Below, piece by piece: positions 27,201 to 37,634 of a stretch of DNA of 64,000 nt (its first letter is position 1; every line of letters starts with the position of its first letter). The notes beneath the pieces are model-generated. The model was not told the origin of the DNA, ran no database searches, and was given only the letters and a program-made list of their open reading frames with translations. The position numbers and the translations under genes are program-made. Source of the DNA: Streptomyces clavuligerus (GTDB taxonomy: Bacteria; Actinomycetota; Actinomycetes; Streptomycetales; Streptomycetaceae); assembly GCF_005519465.1 (NCBI RefSeq), contig NZ_CP027858.1, positions 1,860,001 through 1,924,000 of the forward strand, given 5' to 3'.

Positions 27201-30200
27201 CACACGACCCTCGGGGCGCAGGCGAAGCACATCCGCGAGAGCGCCGCGCACGGCGACGGGGAGCAGGACGGGCCGGTCGCGGGCCGGGCCGCGGCGGGCG
27301 ACGGAAACCCGCCGGTGTCGCTCGCGCAGGAACGTCTGCTGTTCATCGACGAGTTCGAGGGCGGCACCGACGCCTACAACATCCCCTTCGTCCTGGAGAT
27401 CGCGACCGGGGACGCCGCCTCGACCCGGGACGCGGTCACCGGGGCGCTGCGCGCCCTGCTGGGGCGGCACGCGGCGCTGCGCACCCTGCTGCGGACCGAC
27501 GAGCACGGCGTCCGGCGGCAGTACCCGCTGCCCGCCGCCGAGGCCGCGGCCCGGTTCGAGGTCCCGCTGCACACGGTCGCGGACCGCACGGCCCTGGACG
27601 AGCGGCTGGTGGAGCGGTCCCGCACGGTCTTCCGGCTGGACGAGGAGCTGCCGCTCGTGGCCGACCTCTTCACGGCCGGTCCGGCGGACGGCCGCGCGTA
27701 TCTGAGTCTGGTCGTCCACCACAGCGCCTTCGACGGCTGGTCGTGGAGCACCTTCCGGGAGGAGCTGGCGGCCCTGCTGCGCGGTGTCCCCGTGACGGAT
27801 CTGCGGCAGGTCCACGGCAGCTACGCCGACTTCTCGCTGTGGCAGCGGCAGTATCTGTCCGGGGGCAGGCTGGCGGAGCTGACCGGGTACTGGACGGGGG
27901 CGCTGGCCGGGTACGAGACGATCCGGCTGCCGCTGGACCGCCCGCGTCCGGCGCGCTTCGACTACCGGGGCCGGGAGATCGACTTCGACCTCGACGAGGG
28001 GACGGCGCGGGCGCTGCGCGAGCTGGCGCGGTCCGCGCGGGTGAGCCTGTACAGCGTGCTGCTCGGCGCGTGGGCGCTCACCCTGCGCGTCTACACCGGC
28101 CAGGACGACTTCGTCGTGGGCACGCCCGCCGCGAACCGGGGGCGCCCGGAGTTCGACCGGACCGTCGGCTTCTTCGCGAACCTGCTGGCGCTGCGGGTCC
28201 GGGTCGACGCGGACGCCGGTCTCGCGGAGTACATCCGCGCGGTCGGCGCGGACGTGGTCGCGGCCCAGGTCCACGGCGAGCTGCCGTTCGAGCAGCTCGT
28301 GAAGGAGCTGAACCCGGAGAAGGACCCGAGCCGGCACCCCGTGCTCCAGGTCAACTTCACCCTCCAGAACGTCACCGACCGCGCTCCCGTCGGCGGCGGG
28401 GCCGGGGCGGAGCCGGAGTTCACCGAGTACAAGCCGGACGCCGGGGGCTTCACGGCCACCAAGTTCGATCTGTCGGCGACGGTCACCGAGAACGCCGCGG
28501 GGCGGCTCGCGGGCAACCTCACCTACGCCGCCGCGCTCTTCGACGACGACACCGCCGAAGGGTTCATCGCCACCTTCCGGCAGGTCCTCGCGGAGTTCGC
28601 GCGGCTCGCGGACGCCGGGGAGCAGGCCAGGGTCGCGGAGGTGGACCCGGTCGGCGCGGCGGAGCGCGCGGCCCTCGCGGCCGGTCCCGCCGGGGCCCTC
28701 CAGGCCGCGGCCGCCGAGGCGCTGCCCGCCCCCCGGACCCTGCACACGGTCTTCGAGGAGCAGGCCGCCGCCTGGCCGGACGCCGTCGCGGTCGCCCACG
28801 GCGCGACCCGGCTCACCTACCGGGAGCTGAACGAGCGCGCCAACCAGCTCGCGCACTATCTGCGCTCCGTGGCGCGGATCCGTCCGAGCGATCTGATCGG
28901 CCTGGTCGTCGAGAAGAGCGAGCTGACCGTCGTCGCGATCCTCGCGGTGTGGAAGGCGGGCGCGGGCTATCTGCCGATCGACCCGGGCCACCCCGACGAC
29001 CGGGTGACCTTCATGCTGGCGGACACCGAGGCCCGGCTGGTGGTCACCCAGCGGGCCCACGGGGAGCGGCTGCGCCGCCTCGCGGGCGACGCGCTGCCGG
29101 TGGTGGAGATCGACGCGCTGCCGCAGGGCTACCGCTCGACCGACGACCCGGTCACGGACACCACCCCGGCGGACCTCGCGTACGCGATCTACACCTCGGG
29201 CACCACCGGCCGCCCCAAGGCGGTGCTGGTTCCGCACCGCGCGGTGGACAGCTTCCGCGCGACGCTGGCCGGACGGTACTTCGGCCCGCCCGACACCGGC
29301 CGCCAGGGGGTGCTGTTCCTCGCCAACTATGTCTTCGACTTCTCGGTGGAGCAGCTCGCGCTGTCCGTCCTCGGCGGTCACACCCTGATCGTCCCGCCGC
29401 CGTCGCCCGCGCAGGACGAGCGGTTCTACGAGGACGCGAACCGCGCCGGGCTGACGTACATCAGCGGGACGCCCACCCAGGTCCAGCAGTTCGACCTGGC
29501 GCGGCTGCCGGGGCTGCGCACAGTGCTGGTCGCCGGTGAGGCGTTCCACGAGCGCCACTTCGAGAAGATCCGCGAGGGCTGGGCGGGGCCGATCCTCAAC
29601 GCGTACGGCACCACCGAGACGGCCGTCTACAACACCGTCCGGCGCTTCGAGCCGGGTGACCCCTACCGCAACACCCTGGGTCTGCCGCTCGGGAACACCC
29701 GGCTGTACGTCCTCGGCGACGGGCTGAAGCCGCTGCCGCCGGGCGCGGTCGGCGAGCTGTATGTGGCCGGTGAGTGTGTGACGGACGGCTATCTCAACCG
29801 GCCGGAGCTGACCGGTGAGCGCTTCCTGCCGAACCCGTTCGACACCGGGGAGGAGGGGCGGGAGGGCCGCCACCCGGTCCTCTACCGCAGTGGCGACCTG
29901 GTCCGGCTGACCCGCGGCGGCGAGCTCCAGTACCTGGGCCGCAACGACGCCCAGCTCAAGATCCGCGGGCTGCGGATCGAGCCGGGCGAGGTGGAGGCGG
30001 TCCTCGCCACCGCTCCGGGGGTCCGCGAGTGCGCGGTCGCCGCCGTGGCCGACGACCGCTCCCCGGGGAACACCCGGCTGGTCGGCTACTACGTCGCCGC
30101 CACCGGCACGGAGACGGACACGGACACCGGCACGGGCGACGCCGGGGGCGCCGACGAGGACGCGATCTTCGCGGTGCTGCGGGCGCGGCTGATGCCGGGC

Positions 30201-32633
30201 ATGGTGCCCTCGCTGCTGATCCGCATGGACGGCCCGCTGCCGATGACCATCAACGGCAAGCTGGACACCAAGGCGCTGCCGAAGGCGGCGCTGCCGGAGC
30301 GGCGCGCGGACCGCACGGCCCCGCGCAACCGGACCGAGGCCCGGCTGTGCCAGCTCTGGGGCGACCGGCTCCCCGGTGGCACGGTCGGCATCGACGACGA
30401 CTTCTTCCGCTCGGGCGGCGACAGCATCAGCGCCCTGCACCTGGCGAGCCAGGTGCAGCGGGAGATCGGGCGCAGGGTCGGCGTCAAGGACATCTTCGAC
30501 CATCCGACCGTCCGGCACTTCGCCGAGCGGGTGCTGGCCGCCCCGGACCGGGGGCGGGACCCCGGCGAGGGCGGCGAGGCGCCCGAGCAGGGCCGGCTGG
30601 ACGGTGACTGTCCGCTGCTGCCCATCCAGGAGTGGTTCTTCGCCAAGCCGCTCGCCGACCGGAACTGGTGGAACCACAACTTCGCCGTCACCGCCCCGGA
30701 GCTGGACGTGGCGAGGCTGGGCCAGGCGCTGGCGCGGCTGGTCGAGCACCATGACGCGTTCAGCCTGCGGTACCGCTCCGAGGGCGGCGGCGACGGCGCG
30801 GACGAGCGGTTCGTCCAGCGCTACGACGCCGCCGTGCCCGAGGTCGTCCTGCACGAGCTGGATGTGCGCGGGCTCTCCCCCGAGGAGATCTCCGAACGGC
30901 TCGCCCGCTGGCAGAGCGGCTTCGACCTGGAGCGCGGACCGATCCACTGCGCGGCCTATCTGCACGGCTTCGCCGATGGCTCGGCCCGGGTCTGGTTCGC
31001 CCTGCACCACCTGGTCGTCGACACCGTGAGCTGGCACATCCTCGCGCAGGACCTGGAGATCCTGTACCACGGGGGCGCGCTGGAGGAGAAGACGAGCAGC
31101 TACCGCCAGTGGGCGCGGGCGCTCGCCGCGTACCCGGCGGACGAGGCCGAGCGGCGGCTGTGGGCGGAGGCCGTCGCGTCCCTGGCGGCCACCGCACAGG
31201 CGCTGCCGGTCCCGGCGCCGGGCGCGGCGACGCTCCGGGAGGAGTTCGCGCTCGACGCGGAGCGGACCACGGCGCTGCTGACCGAGTGCCACTGGGCGTA
31301 CGACACCACCATCAACGATCTGCTGCTGACGGCGGTCGGGGGCGCGCTGCGGGCCGTCACCGGCCTGGCGGTCAACCATGTCACCGTGGAGGGCCACGGC
31401 CGGGAGCGGTTCGACGGGGCGCCCGACGTCCGGGACACGGTGGGCTGGTTCACGACCATGCACCCGCTGGCCGTGGAGGCGCACCCGCAGGACGTGGGGC
31501 GCGGCATCACCGCCACGAAGGAGGCTTCCCGGCGGGTGCCGCACCACGGCATCGGATACGGGGCCCTCTTCGGCCGCTACGGCGGGGAGCGGGCGCCGCT
31601 GCCGCCGGTGAGCTTCAACTACCTCGGCCGGGTCTCCGACGCCGGGGAGCAGACGGACGGGCCCTCCGCGGGCTGGCGGCTCGACTCGGCGATGTCGGGG
31701 AGCAACATCTCCGGCCGCAACCGGGGCGCCGACCAGTTCAGTGTGGACGTGACCATGCGATGTACCGGCGGCCGGCTCGTCACCGCGGTGGACAGCCGAC
31801 TGGACGAGGAGACCACCCGGCGCTTCACGGACGAGCTGAGGAGCTGGCTGGAGCGGCTCGTCGCCCACACCTCGGCGGTGTCGGGCGAGAACGGCGGCCG
31901 GGCGCGCGCCGCCGAGCGGGCCGGGGCCGGGACGGAGTTCGACCCGTACATCCTCGTCGACGGGGACCGCGCCGAGCGCACCCTCTTCGTCTTCCCGCCC
32001 GGTGAGGGCGGCGCCGAGAGCTATCTGAGCAATCTCGCGCAGCGGCTGCCCGGCCACCGGCTGGTGCTCTTCAACAATGTGCATCTGCACCGGCCGATGG
32101 AGTCCTTCGAGGCGCTGGCCGACTTCTATCTCCCCCTCCTCCGGGAGATCCAGCCGTCCGGCCCGTACCACCTGCTGGGCTGGAGCTTCGGCGGGGTGCT
32201 CTCGGTGGAGGTCTCGCTCCGGCTGGCCCGGGCGGGCGAGCGGATCGAGGAGCTGTTCCTCATCGACCCGTACTTCGACGTCCGGGCCTCGTCGGCGGCG
32301 ATCGGGCTGCCGGAGACCGAGGACATCCTCGATCCGATCAACTACCACTGGGCGCCCGCCCGGGAGGATCTGGAGCGGCTGCGCGCGAACACCGGCGATG
32401 TGGTGCTGTTCCGGGCGGACGAGCCGAACGAGATCGTCCGGGACGAGGAGCAGCGCCGGCTGTTCGACTTCTACCAGCGGTCCTCCTTCAACGGGCTGGA
32501 CGCGCTGCTGCCCGCGGAGTCCATCGAGGTCCACCGGCTGCACGGTGAGACCCACCATTCGTGGGTACGAAACGACCGGCTGGTCGCCGACATCTGTGCG
32601 CGTGTCTCGGCGTCGTCGCCGGATGCCCGGTGA
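21288..32633 (+). CDS. pcbAB: ACV synthetase (non-ribosomal peptide synthetase)
   Basis: Three-module NRPS of 3,781 residues that condenses L-alpha-aminoadipate, L-cysteine and L-valine to the LLD-ACV tripeptide. Domain order: an N-terminal condensation-like remnant (about 1-230); A1 (T-S-G-T-T-G near 425) and T1 (phosphopantetheine Ser830); C1 (H1041-H-I-I-L-D-G), A2 (T-S-G-T-T-G from 1543), T2 (Ser1946); C2 (H2144-H-S-A-F-D-G), A3 (from 2636), T3 (Ser3046); epimerase (H3240-H-L-V-V-D); thioesterase (G-W-S3633-F-G-G). All motifs are intact. Start: ATG at 21288 with GGAGAG 7 bases upstream; another ATG follows at once. It lies between lat and pcbC, 31 bases from the latter. The first domain lacks an H-H-x-x-x-D-G motif, as is normal for ACVS. 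Confidence 0.98.
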   Translation: MMSARYPRTAAEWTTRIQGVSSERCDLEMLLKDEWRNRIAVRDDDPGVRATRQRDIVVDGREYTALKDALRAADGVSAGALALASLHSVMRAYGHGEQTVAAFVDATATAELKTAAVLPVIVDHIEHTRLTCAEAIRELDETLRRKDSYTRADEVLQRGLFDALLVLAEREVALSELPSAPLVMVVRDDAARGRLCWTMAYAGELFEDTTVAGVLEVVREVLGQYAGRPGDRVAEIELASREQRERLQRWNATDGDFPADQRLNDLVEAAVRRSPDREAVVFGTQRLTYREVDARANRFAHWLLGPGLGVRSQQLVGIFLDKSDLGVVATLGIWKAGAAYVPIDPAYPAERVRFAVGDTGLRGIVTNRHHAGRLREILGAEHADVTVVEIESVLDEQAAADTDGLLSVKPELALGVRDLAYLTYTSGTTGVPKGVPKYHDSVVNSITDLSERYDMRRPGTERVALFASYVFEPHLRQTLIALINGQTLVVVPEEVRLDPDRFPAYIEEHGVTYLNATGSVLQHFDLRRCTSLKRLLLVGEELTAAGLRQLRERFSGRIVNEYAFTEAAFVTAVKEFAPGVTERADRSIGRPVRNVKWYVLSQDLKRLPVGAIGELYIGGCGVAPGYLNRDDLTAERFLTNPYASEQDRARGMNARIYRTGDLARMLPSGEVEFMGRSDFQLKLNGVRVEPGEIEAQATEYAGVRKCVVIAREGAGGGSDRHLVGYYLTEPGAGVTEAELLSFLERRLIRIMVPARMVRLESIPVNVNGKVDWRALPEVDLARPDTGGGAVGSTTTGGVRGELREIWSAVLGLPVSRIGDGDDFFRLGGQSISCILLIARIRQRLGVFVGVEDVFTLRTLGALADRLERDRGTAPADGTPQERRSAEGTADTTGTDGAEGADGGPVRLLANGLQQGLLYHALKRRNGDDAYVMQSVHHYRCAIRPELMREAWQHARRTYPALRLRFEWAEEALQIVENDDRSVDWRFTDLSGVADPAEQDARIRELQERDRTEPYDPAAGGLFRIYLIRRSEEFFSLLFSCHHIILDGWSLPVLHDDVHRTYLRLVDGEPVTADAGSTGTPGSTGNTGNTGKTDTAYIAAQRDWEAHRGDHVDYWTRQIERIDERGDFGGLVREDIRYQVALSEYDHVKEHRTRRLALGAERTAALKAVCAEHSVTLHSVLQFVWHKVLYAVGGGNTTVVGTIVSGRNPHIDGIENSVGLFINTLPVIVDHDEQAALGTDAAIADIQSAVTAMAARSTVELGRLETGGMKRRLFDTLLVLENYPRLLSEDEERAHDELLRFEKAYDADKVDYPLAVVAREEGEELTVTLWYAGELFEDATIDTLLGVAETLFDQVAEDISRRVDRLELVSPAMVEQYGVWNRTTAPFPAGQTLHGVFERQAAAWPDETAVVFRDRRLTYRELNERANRLAHHLRSVAELRPNDLVGLVVDKNELMITAILAVWKTGAGYVPIDPGYPDDRVAFMLADTSAKLVITNQGRVARIGELTGGALPVVDLDRLPDGNGADGDPVTDVTATDLAYAIYTSGTTGRPKAVLVEHRGVVNLQHSLAKLFGLDRSEGVEALLSFSNYVFDHFVEQMTDALLNGQKLVVLDDTMRTDAERLYRYINDEQVTYLSGTPSVLSLYDYSTTTSLTRIDAIGEDFTEPVFNKIRAMFPGTIINGYGPTEISITSHKRPYTVGERRSTKSIGHPVDNYTAYVLNKSMQRVPVGGMGELYIGGVGVTRGYLNRDELTADRFVDNPFQTAEERAEGRNARVYKTGDLVRWLPNGELECLGRTDLQVKIRGQRVELGEVEAALSSYPGVTRSLVIAREHRGAGLASAQKYLVGFYVGTDDLDEQDVRQWMRTKLPEAVVPSRVLRITDIPVTPSGKLDVTRLPETDFGPGDSGEYIAPSNDVETKLCGIWATVLGLAPERVGVTDDFFALGGDSLRAMVLAQAITTGFGRGLGVATVLQHTTLGAQAKHIRESAAHGDGEQDGPVAGRAAAGDGNPPVSLAQERLLFIDEFEGGTDAYNIPFVLEIATGDAASTRDAVTGALRALLGRHAALRTLLRTDEHGVRRQYPLPAAEAAARFEVPLHTVADRTALDERLVERSRTVFRLDEELPLVADLFTAGPADGRAYLSLVVHHSAFDGWSWSTFREELAALLRGVPVTDLRQVHGSYADFSLWQRQYLSGGRLAELTGYWTGALAGYETIRLPLDRPRPARFDYRGREIDFDLDEGTARALRELARSARVSLYSVLLGAWALTLRVYTGQDDFVVGTPAANRGRPEFDRTVGFFANLLALRVRVDADAGLAEYIRAVGADVVAAQVHGELPFEQLVKELNPEKDPSRHPVLQVNFTLQNVTDRAPVGGGAGAEPEFTEYKPDAGGFTATKFDLSATVTENAAGRLAGNLTYAAALFDDDTAEGFIATFRQVLAEFARLADAGEQARVAEVDPVGAAERAALAAGPAGALQAAAAEALPAPRTLHTVFEEQAAAWPDAVAVAHGATRLTYRELNERANQLAHYLRSVARIRPSDLIGLVVEKSELTVVAILAVWKAGAGYLPIDPGHPDDRVTFMLADTEARLVVTQRAHGERLRRLAGDALPVVEIDALPQGYRSTDDPVTDTTPADLAYAIYTSGTTGRPKAVLVPHRAVDSFRATLAGRYFGPPDTGRQGVLFLANYVFDFSVEQLALSVLGGHTLIVPPPSPAQDERFYEDANRAGLTYISGTPTQVQQFDLARLPGLRTVLVAGEAFHERHFEKIREGWAGPILNAYGTTETAVYNTVRRFEPGDPYRNTLGLPLGNTRLYVLGDGLKPLPPGAVGELYVAGECVTDGYLNRPELTGERFLPNPFDTGEEGREGRHPVLYRSGDLVRLTRGGELQYLGRNDAQLKIRGLRIEPGEVEAVLATAPGVRECAVAAVADDRSPGNTRLVGYYVAATGTETDTDTGTGDAGGADEDAIFAVLRARLMPGMVPSLLIRMDGPLPMTINGKLDTKALPKAALPERRADRTAPRNRTEARLCQLWGDRLPGGTVGIDDDFFRSGGDSISALHLASQVQREIGRRVGVKDIFDHPTVRHFAERVLAAPDRGRDPGEGGEAPEQGRLDGDCPLLPIQEWFFAKPLADRNWWNHNFAVTAPELDVARLGQALARLVEHHDAFSLRYRSEGGGDGADERFVQRYDAAVPEVVLHELDVRGLSPEEISERLARWQSGFDLERGPIHCAAYLHGFADGSARVWFALHHLVVDTVSWHILAQDLEILYHGGALEEKTSSYRQWARALAAYPADEAERRLWAEAVASLAATAQALPVPAPGAATLREEFALDAERTTALLTECHWAYDTTINDLLLTAVGGALRAVTGLAVNHVTVEGHGRERFDGAPDVRDTVGWFTTMHPLAVEAHPQDVGRGITATKEASRRVPHHGIGYGALFGRYGGERAPLPPVSFNYLGRVSDAGEQTDGPSAGWRLDSAMSGSNISGRNRGADQFSVDVTMRCTGGRLVTAVDSRLDEETTRRFTDELRSWLERLVAHTSAVSGENGGRARAAERAGAGTEFDPYILVDGDRAERTLFVFPPGEGGAESYLSNLAQRLPGHRLVLFNNVHLHRPMESFEALADFYLPLLREIQPSGPYHLLGWSFGGVLSVEVSLRLARAGERIEELFLIDPYFDVRASSAAIGLPETEDILDPINYHWAPAREDLERLRANTGDVVLFRADEPNEIVRDEEQRRLFDFYQRSSFNGLDALLPAESIEVHRLHGETHHSWVRNDRLVADICARVSASSPDAR

Positions 32634-32664
32634 ACGGCCGGGCGCTGAGTCCAAGGAGGGTTTC

Positions 32665-33654
32665 ATGCCAGTTCTGATGCCGTCGGCCCACGTTCCGACC
32701 ATCGACATCTCGCCGCTGTTCGGAACCGACGCCGCCGCGAAGAAGCGCGTCGCCGAGGAGATACACGGGGCCTGCCGCGGCTCGGGCTTCTTCTACGCCA
32801 CGAACCACGGCGTGGACGTCCAGCAGCTCCAGGACGTGGTGAACGAGTTCCACGGCGCCATGACCGACCAGGAGAAGCACGACCTGGCGATCCACGCGTA
32901 CAACCCGGACAACCCGCATGTGCGCAACGGCTACTACAAGGCGGTCCCGGGCAGGAAGGCCGTCGAGTCCTTCTGTTACCTCAACCCGGACTTCGGCGAG
33001 GACCACCCGATGATCGCCGCGGGGACGCCGATGCACGAGGTGAACCTCTGGCCCGACGAGGAGCGGCACCCGCGCTTCCGGCCGTTCTGCGAGGGCTACT
33101 ACCGGCAGATGCTGAAGCTCTCCACCGTGCTCATGCGGGGGCTGGCGCTGGCGCTCGGGAGGCCGGAGCACTTCTTCGACGCGGCGCTCGCCGAGCAGGA
33201 CTCCCTGTCGTCCGTCTCGCTGATCCGCTACCCGTATCTGGAGGAGTACCCGCCGGTGAAGACGGGTCCCGACGGCCAGCTCCTGAGCTTCGAGGACCAT
33301 CTGGACGTCTCGATGATCACCGTGCTCTTCCAGACCCAGGTGCAGAACCTCCAGGTGGAGACGGTCGACGGCTGGCGGGACATCCCGACGTCGGAGAACG
33401 ACTTCCTGGTCAACTGCGGTACCTACATGGCGCATGTCACGAACGACTACTTCCCGGCGCCCAACCACCGGGTGAAGTTCGTGAACGCGGAGCGGCTGTC
33501 CCTGCCGTTCTTCCTCAACGGCGGGCACGAGGCGGTCATCGAGCCGTTCGTGCCGGAGGGCGCGAGCGAGGAGGTGAGGAACGAGGCCCTGTCCTACGGG
33601 GACTACCTCCAGCACGGGCTGCGGGCGCTGATCGTCAAGAACGGCCAGACCTGA
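32665..33654 (+). CDS. pcbC: Isopenicillin N synthase
   Basis: Non-heme Fe(II) oxidase that closes both rings of isopenicillin N from ACV using one O2, without 2-oxoglutarate. The product is 329 residues, the usual size. Iron ligands are H212, D214 (H-L-D-V-S) and H268 (P-N-H-R-V). R277 and S279 (R-L-S) form the substrate carboxylate pocket. ATG at 32665 follows AAGGAGGG, one of the best ribosome sites in the window. It is the last gene of lat-pcbAB-pcbC, and two nested hairpins follow at once. Confidence 0.98.
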   Translation: MPVLMPSAHVPTIDISPLFGTDAAAKKRVAEEIHGACRGSGFFYATNHGVDVQQLQDVVNEFHGAMTDQEKHDLAIHAYNPDNPHVRNGYYKAVPGRKAVESFCYLNPDFGEDHPMIAAGTPMHEVNLWPDEERHPRFRPFCEGYYRQMLKLSTVLMRGLALALGRPEHFFDAALAEQDSLSSVSLIRYPYLEEYPPVKTGPDGQLLSFEDHLDVSMITVLFQTQVQNLQVETVDGWRDIPTSENDFLVNCGTYMAHVTNDYFPAPNHRVKFVNAERLSLPFFLNGGHEAVIEPFVPEGASEEVRNEALSYGDYLQHGLRALIVKNGQT

Positions 33655-33660
33655 GCGGAA

Positions 33661-33687
33661 CCGGCCGCCCCTGAGCGGGGCGGCCGG
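33661..33687. terminator. pcbC terminator hairpin
   Basis: A perfect 11-bp inverted repeat (33661-33671 and 33677-33687) with a 5-base loop starts 7 bases after the pcbC stop codon. Confidence 0.8.
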
Positions 33688-33694
33688 GAAGGAA

Positions 33695-33734
33695 ACGGGC
33701 CGGTCGTCCCCTCGGGAGGGGGCGGCCGGCCCGT
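33695..33734. terminator. Second pcbC/pcbR convergent terminator
   Basis: Arms 33695-33703 and 33726-33734 are perfectly complementary and the interior (tcccct with aggggg) can pair too, giving a long stem. It lies between the converging pcbC and pcbR genes, 28 bases before the pcbR stop. Confidence 0.7.
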
Positions 33735-33762
33735 CCGGTGCGCGCGGTGGGTGCGGCGCGGG

Positions 33763-35418
33763 TCAGCCGGCCGCGAGGTTGCTGAGGAACTTCGCGGCGA
33801 CGGGGCCCGCGTCGGCGCCGCCCGACCCGCCGTCCTCCAGCAGGACCGACCAGGCGATGTTCCGGTCGCCCTGGTAGCCGATCATCCAGGCGTGCGTCTT
33901 CGGCGGCTTCTCGGTGCCGAACTCGGCGGTACCGGTCTTGGCGTGCGGCTGTCCGCCGAGGCCCCGCAGGGCGTCGCCGGCGCCGTCGGTGACGGTCGAA
34001 CGCATCATGGAACGCAGCGAGTCGACGATGCCCGGGGCCATCCGGGGGGCCTGGTGCGGCTTCTTGACCGCGTCGGGCACCAGCACGGGCTGCTTGAACT
34101 CGCCCTGCTTGACGGTGGCGGCGATGGAGGCCATCACCAGGGGCGACGCCTCGACCCTGGCCTGTCCGATGGTGGACGCGGCCTTGTCGTTCTCGCTGTT
34201 GGAGACGGGGACGCTGCCGTCGAAGGTGGAGGCGCCGACGTCCCAGGTGCCGCCGATGCCGAAGGCTTCGGCGGCCTGCTTCAGGCTGGACTCGGAGAGC
34301 TTGCTGCGGGAGTTGACGAAGAACGTGTTGCAGGAGTGGGCGAAGCTGTCCCGGAAGGTCGAGCCCGCGGGCAGCGTGAACTGGTCCTGGTTCTCGAAGC
34401 TCTGGCCGTTGACATGGGCGAACTTCGGGCAGTCGGCCCGCTCCTCCGGGTTCATCCCCTGCTGGAGCAGGGCCGCGGTGGTGACCACCTTGAAGGTGGA
34501 GCCGGGCGGGTAGCGGCCCTCCAGCGCGCGGTTCATGCCGGAGGGCACGTTCGCGGCGGCCAGGATGTTGCCGGTGGCGGGGTCGACGGCGACGATCGCC
34601 GCGTTCTTCTTCGAGCCCTCCAGGGCCGCCGCGGCGGCGGACTGGACCCGCGGGTCGATGGTGGTCTTCACCGGCTTGCCCTCGGTGTCCTTGAGGCCGG
34701 TGAGCTTCTTGACCACCTGGCCGGACTCACGGTCCAGGATCACGACCGAGCGCGCCGCGCCGGAGCCGCCGGTGAGCTGCTTGTCGTAGCGGGACTGGAG
34801 GCCCGCCGAGCCCTTGCCGGTCCTGGGGTCGACCGCGCCGATGATGGAGGCGGCCTGGAGGACATTGCCGTTGGCGTCGAGGATGTCCGCGCGCTCCCGC
34901 GACTTGAGGGCGAGGGTCTGCCCCGGAACCATCTGCGGATGGATCATCTCGGTGTTGAACGCGACCTTCCACTCCTTGCCGCCGCCGACGACCTTCGCGG
35001 TGGAGTCCCAGGCGTACTCCCCGGCCCCGGGGAGGGTCATTCTGACGGTGAACGGTATCTCCACCTCGCCCTCGGGGTTCTTCTCCCCGGTCTTGGCGGT
35101 GATCTCCGTCTTCGTCGGCTTGAGGTTGGTCATGACGGATTTGATCAGCGACTCGGCGTTGTCCGGGGTGTCCGTCAGCCCGGCGGCCGTCGGGGCGTCG
35201 CCCTTCTCCCAGGCGCCGAGGAAGGTGTCGAACTGTCCGGCCGCCGCCTCCACCTCGGGGTCGCCCGAATCCTTCTCGTCGGCAACCAGGCTGGTGTAAC
35301 CCCAATAGCCGAGCCCCACCGTCACGGCCAGCCCGGCGACCACCGCGGTGGCCGCCCGGCCACGGGAGCGGCGCCTGCCCTGCGGCGGGTCATCGCCATA
35401 GTTGTCGGAATGCGTCAT
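33763..35418 (-). CDS. pcbR: Penicillin-binding protein PcbR (class B, MecA-like)
   Basis: Membrane-anchored transpeptidase-type PBP linked to beta-lactam resistance of the producer. The 551 residues have a basic cytoplasmic N-terminus, one membrane anchor (about 23-42), an NTF2-like MecA N-terminal domain (about 55-160), a dimerisation-type region and the penicillin-binding domain with S307-T-F-K310, S-C-N (H-S-C-N-T-F-F) and K-T-G-T-A near the end. This layout matches low-affinity class B3 PBPs such as PBP2a. Start at ATG 35418. It converges with pcbC and diverges from ceaS2, so it stands exactly at the junction of the cephamycin and clavulanate halves. Role in resistance is from recalled literature. 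Confidence 0.93.
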   Translation of the reverse strand: MTHSDNYGDDPPQGRRRSRGRAATAVVAGLAVTVGLGYWGYTSLVADEKDSGDPEVEAAAGQFDTFLGAWEKGDAPTAAGLTDTPDNAESLIKSVMTNLKPTKTEITAKTGEKNPEGEVEIPFTVRMTLPGAGEYAWDSTAKVVGGGKEWKVAFNTEMIHPQMVPGQTLALKSRERADILDANGNVLQAASIIGAVDPRTGKGSAGLQSRYDKQLTGGSGAARSVVILDRESGQVVKKLTGLKDTEGKPVKTTIDPRVQSAAAAALEGSKKNAAIVAVDPATGNILAAANVPSGMNRALEGRYPPGSTFKVVTTAALLQQGMNPEERADCPKFAHVNGQSFENQDQFTLPAGSTFRDSFAHSCNTFFVNSRSKLSESSLKQAAEAFGIGGTWDVGASTFDGSVPVSNSENDKAASTIGQARVEASPLVMASIAATVKQGEFKQPVLVPDAVKKPHQAPRMAPGIVDSLRSMMRSTVTDGAGDALRGLGGQPHAKTGTAEFGTEKPPKTHAWMIGYQGDRNIAWSVLLEDGGSGGADAGPVAAKFLSNLAAG

Positions 35419-37632
<2,214 letters not shown>

Positions 37633-37634
37633 TC

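Noticed and set aside
21294..32708. A minus-strand open frame of about 3,800 codons opposite pcbAB
   Set aside because: It is the antisense shadow of pcbAB. The plus frame has every NRPS motif in order, while the minus frame is Arg/Gln/Val/Leu-rich repeat-like sequence with no domain.
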